9,080 nt of DNA from an uncultured Collinsella sp. GTDB taxonomy: Bacteria > Actinomycetota > Coriobacteriia > Coriobacteriales > Coriobacteriaceae. A model generated the notes under the pieces. That model had not been told where the DNA came from. It did not search any database and saw only the letters and a program-made list of their open reading frames with translations. The stretch spans positions 1-9,080 of the forward strand of contig CAADSV010000054.1 of the NCBI GenBank assembly GCA_900751665.1, read 5' to 3'. Shown here piece after piece: positions 1-9,080 of this stretch (the first letter of the stretch is position 1; each line of letters opens with the position of its first letter). A program made the position numbers and the translations under genes.

Positions 1-62
1 CCGCCCCCCCGCCGGCGGCGGGCGGGGGCTCAAGGCCGCCAAACCCCCCCCCCTCGCCCCCC
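1..62. other. C/G-rich low-complexity contig end, probably artefact
   Basis: This stretch is almost only C and G, with long C runs and GGC/GGCGG blocks. It lies where rpoB should encode the conserved residues just before the Ile-Arg-Thr-Val-Gly-Glu motif, typically a DDIDHFGNRR-like segment. The rpoB frame stays open through it, but the translation is Pro/Gly/Arg-rich and does not resemble RpoB. Recognisable RpoB begins abruptly at about base 69, and the codon just before it reads CCC (Pro) where CGC (Arg) is expected. I infer sequencing or assembly error at a contig end rather than biology. Confidence 0.75.
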
Positions 63-68
63 CGCCCC

Positions 69-2594
<2,526 letters not shown>

Positions 2595-2600
2595 TTGACT

Positions 2601-7076
<4,476 letters not shown>

Positions 7077-7102
7077 TTTCCTAGTACGTTAACCGCCCTT
7101 CC

Positions 7103-7139
7103 AAAGACCCGTTTCCCAACAGGGAAGCGGGTCTTTTTT
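7103..7139 (+). terminator. Rho-independent terminator of the rpoBC operon
   Basis: Bases 7103-7117 pair with 7122-7136 in a 15-bp stem with one G-U pair, closing a 4-base AACA loop. The 3' side runs into a tract of six T (7134-7139). It begins 26 bases after the rpoC stop and is the clear end of the operon. Confidence 0.95.
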
Positions 7140-7142
7140 GTT

Positions 7143-7187
7143 GAAAAACCTGCCAAAATGGGATGGGTTTATTTTGGTAGGTTTTTC
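7143..7187 (+). repeat. 17-bp hairpin; first copy of a dispersed intergenic repeat
   Basis: Bases 7143-7159 pair with 7171-7187 over 17 bp with a single G-U wobble, around an 11-base loop (7160-7170). It starts 3 bases after the rpoC terminator T-tract and ends 11 bases before the -35 element of the sigma operon. The right arm contains TTTTT, so it could be a backup or bidirectional terminator. Its bases 7149-7185 match the reverse complement of 8960-8996 at 33 of 37 positions, which marks it as a repeated element rather than only a terminator. A REP-like or miniature-transposon-like origin is inferred. Confidence 0.75.
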
Positions 7188-7198
7188 CTGCTTGAATT

Positions 7199-7227
7199 TG
7201 AAACATTTCGTTCGGTCAAAGCGTATC
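7199..7227 (+). promoter_or_regulatory. ECF-type promoter for the sigma/anti-sigma operon
   Basis: TGAAAC (7199-7204) is followed after 17 bases by CGTATC (7222-7227). This matches the ECF promoter pattern known for B. subtilis sigma-W (TGAAAC, 16-17 bases, CGTA). Transcription would start near 7233, giving a leader of about 40 bases before the sigma start codon. No good housekeeping -35/-10 pair was seen nearby. The match suggests that the operon is activated by its own sigma factor. Confidence 0.65.
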
Positions 7228-7264
7228 TATGGTGAGGGCCTCAGCAAGAATCATTAACGTCACC

Positions 7265-7273
7265 GGGAGGTGA
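7265..7273 (+). promoter_or_regulatory. Strong ribosome binding site for the sigma factor gene
   Basis: GGGAGGTGA is nearly fully complementary to the 16S rRNA 3' end and leaves 2 bases before ATG 7276 (5 bases from the GGAGG core). An in-frame GTG at 7270 lies inside this site and is therefore an unlikely start. Confidence 0.85.
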
Positions 7274-7275
7274 TT

Positions 7276-7794
7276 ATGGAAGAACAAGCATTTAGACAGG
7301 CGGTCGAGGATCATCGTGATGTCGTGTTTCGAATCGCATTGACGTACCTGCGCGATCGTGCCGATGCCGACGATATTGCCCAAGATGTCTTTCTTAAGTT
7401 GCTTAAAAGCGATGGACATTTTGAAAGTTGGGAACATCTTCGTCGATGGCTTATCCGGGTCACGATCAATGAATGTAAATCGCTCTTTCGAAAGCCATGG
7501 AGGCGTGTGGAGGATATTGAGAACCTGGCCGATTCGCTTTCGGCGGCGCAGGATGAGACCAAGGCGGTCCTGTCAGACGTTATGCGACTTCCGGAGCGAT
7601 TCCGCGTTCCCATCGTGCTCTATTACTATCTGGGCTTTTCGACCTCAGAGATTGCCGAGTTGTTGCATGTACCAGCCGCGACCGTTCGAACGCGTTTGGC
7701 TCGCGGCAGGTCGAAGCTCAAGTTCATCCTAGAGGAGGGCGACCGTGAAATCCAATCAAATCAAGCAGGCCTTCGAGTCCATCCAAGCCGATAG
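7276..7794 (+). CDS. RNA polymerase sigma factor, ECF (sigma-70 family)
   Basis: This 172-residue cytoplasmic protein has the two-domain form of extracytoplasmic-function sigma factors. Region 2 spans about residues 6-77, with DADDIAQDVFLKLL at 30-43 for core binding and the LRRWLIRVTINECKSLFRK stretch at 55-73 for -10 recognition. Region 4 spans about 100-150, starting with LPERFRVPIVLYYYLGFS and containing the helix-turn-helix TSEIAELLHVPAATVRTRLARGR, which reads the -35 element. No region 1 or 3 is present, and the length is typical. The start is ATG 7276, set by a strong Shine-Dalgarno site. The last 16 or so codons overlap the next gene in another frame, so the C-terminal tail is probably non-essential. 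Codon use is more relaxed and less GC-biased than in rpoBC, as expected for a weakly expressed regulator. The likely role is response to an envelope signal together with the membrane protein encoded next; the regulon cannot be deduced. Confidence 0.93.
   Translation: MEEQAFRQAVEDHRDVVFRIALTYLRDRADADDIAQDVFLKLLKSDGHFESWEHLRRWLIRVTINECKSLFRKPWRRVEDIENLADSLSAAQDETKAVLSDVMRLPERFRVPIVLYYYLGFSTSEIAELLHVPAATVRTRLARGRSKLKFILEEGDREIQSNQAGLRVHPSR
7733..7739 (+). promoter_or_regulatory. Ribosome binding site for the putative anti-sigma gene, inside the sigma gene
   Basis: AGGAGGG lies within the sigma coding sequence and leaves 5 bases before GTG 7745. It sets the start of the membrane protein and creates a 50-base gene overlap, a layout typical of translational coupling between a sigma factor and its antagonist. 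Confidence 0.8.
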
Positions 7795-8821
7795 CAATCT
7801 TGCAGATCGCGTCCTTAATACTGCTGCGGGTGAGCCGCTTCATCGAAAGGGCCACGCGAAGCCTCTCTATGTTGCCGTAATCGGGTGTCTTGTCGGAGTG
7901 TTGGCGACCGGAGGGGTCGCCTACGCCGTTATCAATTCCAGCTATTTTGCCTCAGCCTGGGGAAACCACGGCAACGGGGATTCCATTACCTGGACCAACG
8001 GCGGCTCATCGGGGACTCAATATACCTACACCAGAGAGTTCGGTGACGGCATCGCGCCCCAAAGCCTGGAGGGCACAGTCCAGAAGGTTGATCTGTCCGT
8101 CGAGGGTAATGGCTATACGCTCGATATCCATGAGATGGCTATTGACCAAAACGGCTGCGGAGCCGTGACGTTTACGTTGTCCAATCCAAATGGCGTTAAC
8201 TACTACAAGCCGGCAGCAGAGACAGGCGAACTTGTTCTCTATGGTGAAGAAGAGCAAGGCATCGGTACGCCCAGCATGAACTTCGGCGAGGAATGGGCTG
8301 ACACACGCTGCACCATTGATAAGGACACATCAAGCGATACTGTCATTAATGGCACGATGTACTTTGCATCTTGGAATCGCGATCGAGATTTACGACGCGC
8401 TGTCACTTGGAATATCTCCTGGACAGAGGGCGAAGGCGAGGATGCGAAGCCGTTCAAGGCATCGACGCCCGAGTTTAGCGTCGGAGCGTACGTCGATACA
8501 AAGGAACTCCGCTCCGATGACTCGCCTCTCGAGATCAGCCCGTTTTCCATCCAGACGCACATCGATGATCTGGGCATTGACGCAGTCACGAAAAAGTTGA
8601 CCGTTACCTACAAGGATGGATCGGAGCAGATTATCGAAGACGATGCTGCGGGCGCGTACAATTTCTATGTCTCGCTGACGCGCAATAGCGGAGAGAACAT
8701 CTCGGTGCCGACAAAACTGATCAATGTCGATCAAGTGGTCTCGGTAACCCTTGAGGGCACGAGGTACACATCAACAGGAGAGACCGAAACAGAAGTACCC
8801 TTTACCATCGTTTATTCGTAA
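7745..8821 (+). CDS. Putative membrane-anchored anti-sigma factor (DUF4179-like)
   Basis: This is a 358-residue, single-pass membrane protein. Residues 1-40 are a short, probably cytoplasmic segment (an IKQAFESIQAD-type helix) that ends in basic residues (His33, Arg34, Lys35, His37, Lys39). Residues 41-63 form one hydrophobic helix, and 64-358 form a large, beta-rich exported domain. The positive charges before the helix predict N-terminus inside. The exported part has two sections, with strand patterns near 108-145 and 279-345 that resemble DUF4179/DUF5643-type proteins encoded beside ECF sigma genes in Gram-positive bacteria; this assignment is from memory. Two exported cysteines, Cys138 and Cys189, could form a disulfide. 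There is no HxxxCxxC zinc anti-sigma motif and no visible enzyme motif. The GTG start follows a good Shine-Dalgarno site and overlaps the sigma gene by 50 bases, which strongly suggests that the protein sequesters that sigma factor and senses an extracellular condition. The signal is unknown. Confidence 0.75.
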   Translation: MKSNQIKQAFESIQADSNLADRVLNTAAGEPLHRKGHAKPLYVAVIGCLVGVLATGGVAYAVINSSYFASAWGNHGNGDSITWTNGGSSGTQYTYTREFGDGIAPQSLEGTVQKVDLSVEGNGYTLDIHEMAIDQNGCGAVTFTLSNPNGVNYYKPAAETGELVLYGEEEQGIGTPSMNFGEEWADTRCTIDKDTSSDTVINGTMYFASWNRDRDLRRAVTWNISWTEGEGEDAKPFKASTPEFSVGAYVDTKELRSDDSPLEISPFSIQTHIDDLGIDAVTKKLTVTYKDGSEQIIEDDAAGAYNFYVSLTRNSGENISVPTKLINVDQVVSVTLEGTRYTSTGETETEVPFTIVYS

Positions 8822-8827
8822 AGTCTG

Positions 8828-8859
8828 GGCCGCTTCCCAAGGGGGGAAGCGGCCTTTTT
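8828..8859 (+). terminator. Rho-independent terminator of the sigma/anti-sigma operon
   Basis: Bases 8828-8838 pair perfectly with 8844-8854 (11 bp, GC-rich) around a 5-base loop, followed by TTTTT (8855-8859). It starts 6 bases after the stop codon of the membrane protein gene. Confidence 0.93.
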
Positions 8860-9080
8860 AGCGTTATATGGACGAGTGGATTGGACGTTATTCGTCTGAT
8901 TCTCGGAAGAACGTGGCAAATGGATGCGGATCACCGTGAAGAGTGGCGTTTTCCCAGATAAAACCGACCAAAATAAACCTGTCCCTTTTTGGCAGGGAAC
9001 GTTGCCCCGACGAGTACGTCGGATTCCCGGGCCGGGCGGCACAGGGGTTAAGTTTGTCGCGAGTTCCGCACGAGCCGGAG
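8860..9080. other. Intergenic tail without a convincing gene
   Basis: Apart from the inverted repeat copy, I see only a small perfect hairpin at 9007-9022 (6-bp stem CCGACG/CGTCGG, AGTA loop) with no T-tract after it. No open frame here has both a ribosome binding site and a plausible protein. The segment could be the leader of a gene that starts beyond the window. Confidence 0.5.
8960..8996 (-). repeat. Second copy of the dispersed intergenic repeat, inverted
   Basis: Read on the minus strand, this segment matches 7149-7185 at 33 of 37 positions without gaps. The longest shared block is the 13-mer ACCAAAATAAACC at 8967-8979. The internal palindrome is weaker than in the first copy, with one mismatch and one wobble in a 10-bp stem. 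Together the two copies bracket the sigma/anti-sigma operon. Confidence 0.75.

Noticed and set aside
2595..2597. TTG as the rpoC start
   Set aside because: It leaves only 3 bases after the AAGGAG site. GTG 2601 has normal spacing and gives the N-terminus MADFEATDFDSV that I expect for this group.
7270..7272. GTG as the sigma factor start
   Set aside because: It overlaps the Shine-Dalgarno sequence itself; ATG 7276 is correctly spaced.
7216..7437. 73-codon open frame on the minus strand over the sigma promoter and gene start
   Set aside because: It is antisense to a well-supported sigma gene, with no recognisable product.
7143..8996. CRISPR array, tRNA or rRNA genes
   Set aside because: There are no regularly spaced direct repeats, no cloverleaf with a TTC-loop signature and no rRNA-like sequence anywhere in the window.
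9007..9022. Small perfect hairpin as a terminator or RNA element
   Set aside because: The stem is only 6 bp and no T-tract or conserved RNA context follows, so it is not above chance in GC-rich DNA.
8812..9042. 76-codon open frame on the minus strand at the right end
   Set aside because: It reads through the operon terminator and the repeat, lacks a clear ribosome binding site, and its protein shows no recognisable feature.

Overview
The window looks like chromosomal DNA from a high-G+C bacterium of the class Coriobacteriia (Actinomycetota), probably Collinsella or a close relative. This rests on the rpoB-rpoC protein sequences, on an actinobacterial-type insertion near the N-terminus of beta-prime, and on the strong bias for C or G at third codon positions. 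The genus is my recognition from memory, not a search result.

Layout. Bases 1 to about 62 are an unnatural run of C and G that does not encode the expected RpoB sequence; they look like a corrupted contig end. From about base 69 to 2594 runs the C-terminal two thirds of rpoB, including the rifampicin-binding region and the catalytic lysines. rpoC follows after a 6-base gap (2601-7076) and is complete. A strong intrinsic terminator closes the operon, followed at once by a second, 17-bp hairpin. Next comes a compact two-gene regulatory unit with more relaxed codon use: an ECF-type sigma factor (7276-7794) and an overlapping single-pass membrane protein that is probably its anti-sigma factor (7745-8821). 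This unit has its own ECF-like promoter and its own terminator. The last 220 bases hold no convincing gene.

How the parts work together. RpoB and RpoC form the catalytic core of RNA polymerase. The downstream sigma factor would redirect that core to a small regulon in response to an envelope signal. The membrane partner would hold the sigma factor inactive, and the TGAAAC/CGTATC promoter suggests that the sigma factor activates its own operon.

Most notable observations. (1) The C-terminus of RpoC carries a domain that aligns without gaps to the C-terminal domain of the RNA polymerase alpha subunit and keeps most of its known DNA-contact residues. This would be an alpha-CTD-like module fused to beta-prime. 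(2) A 37-bp repeat, 33/37 identical, occurs in inverted orientation on both sides of the sigma/anti-sigma unit. (3) The sigma operon has a near-ideal sigma-W-like promoter.
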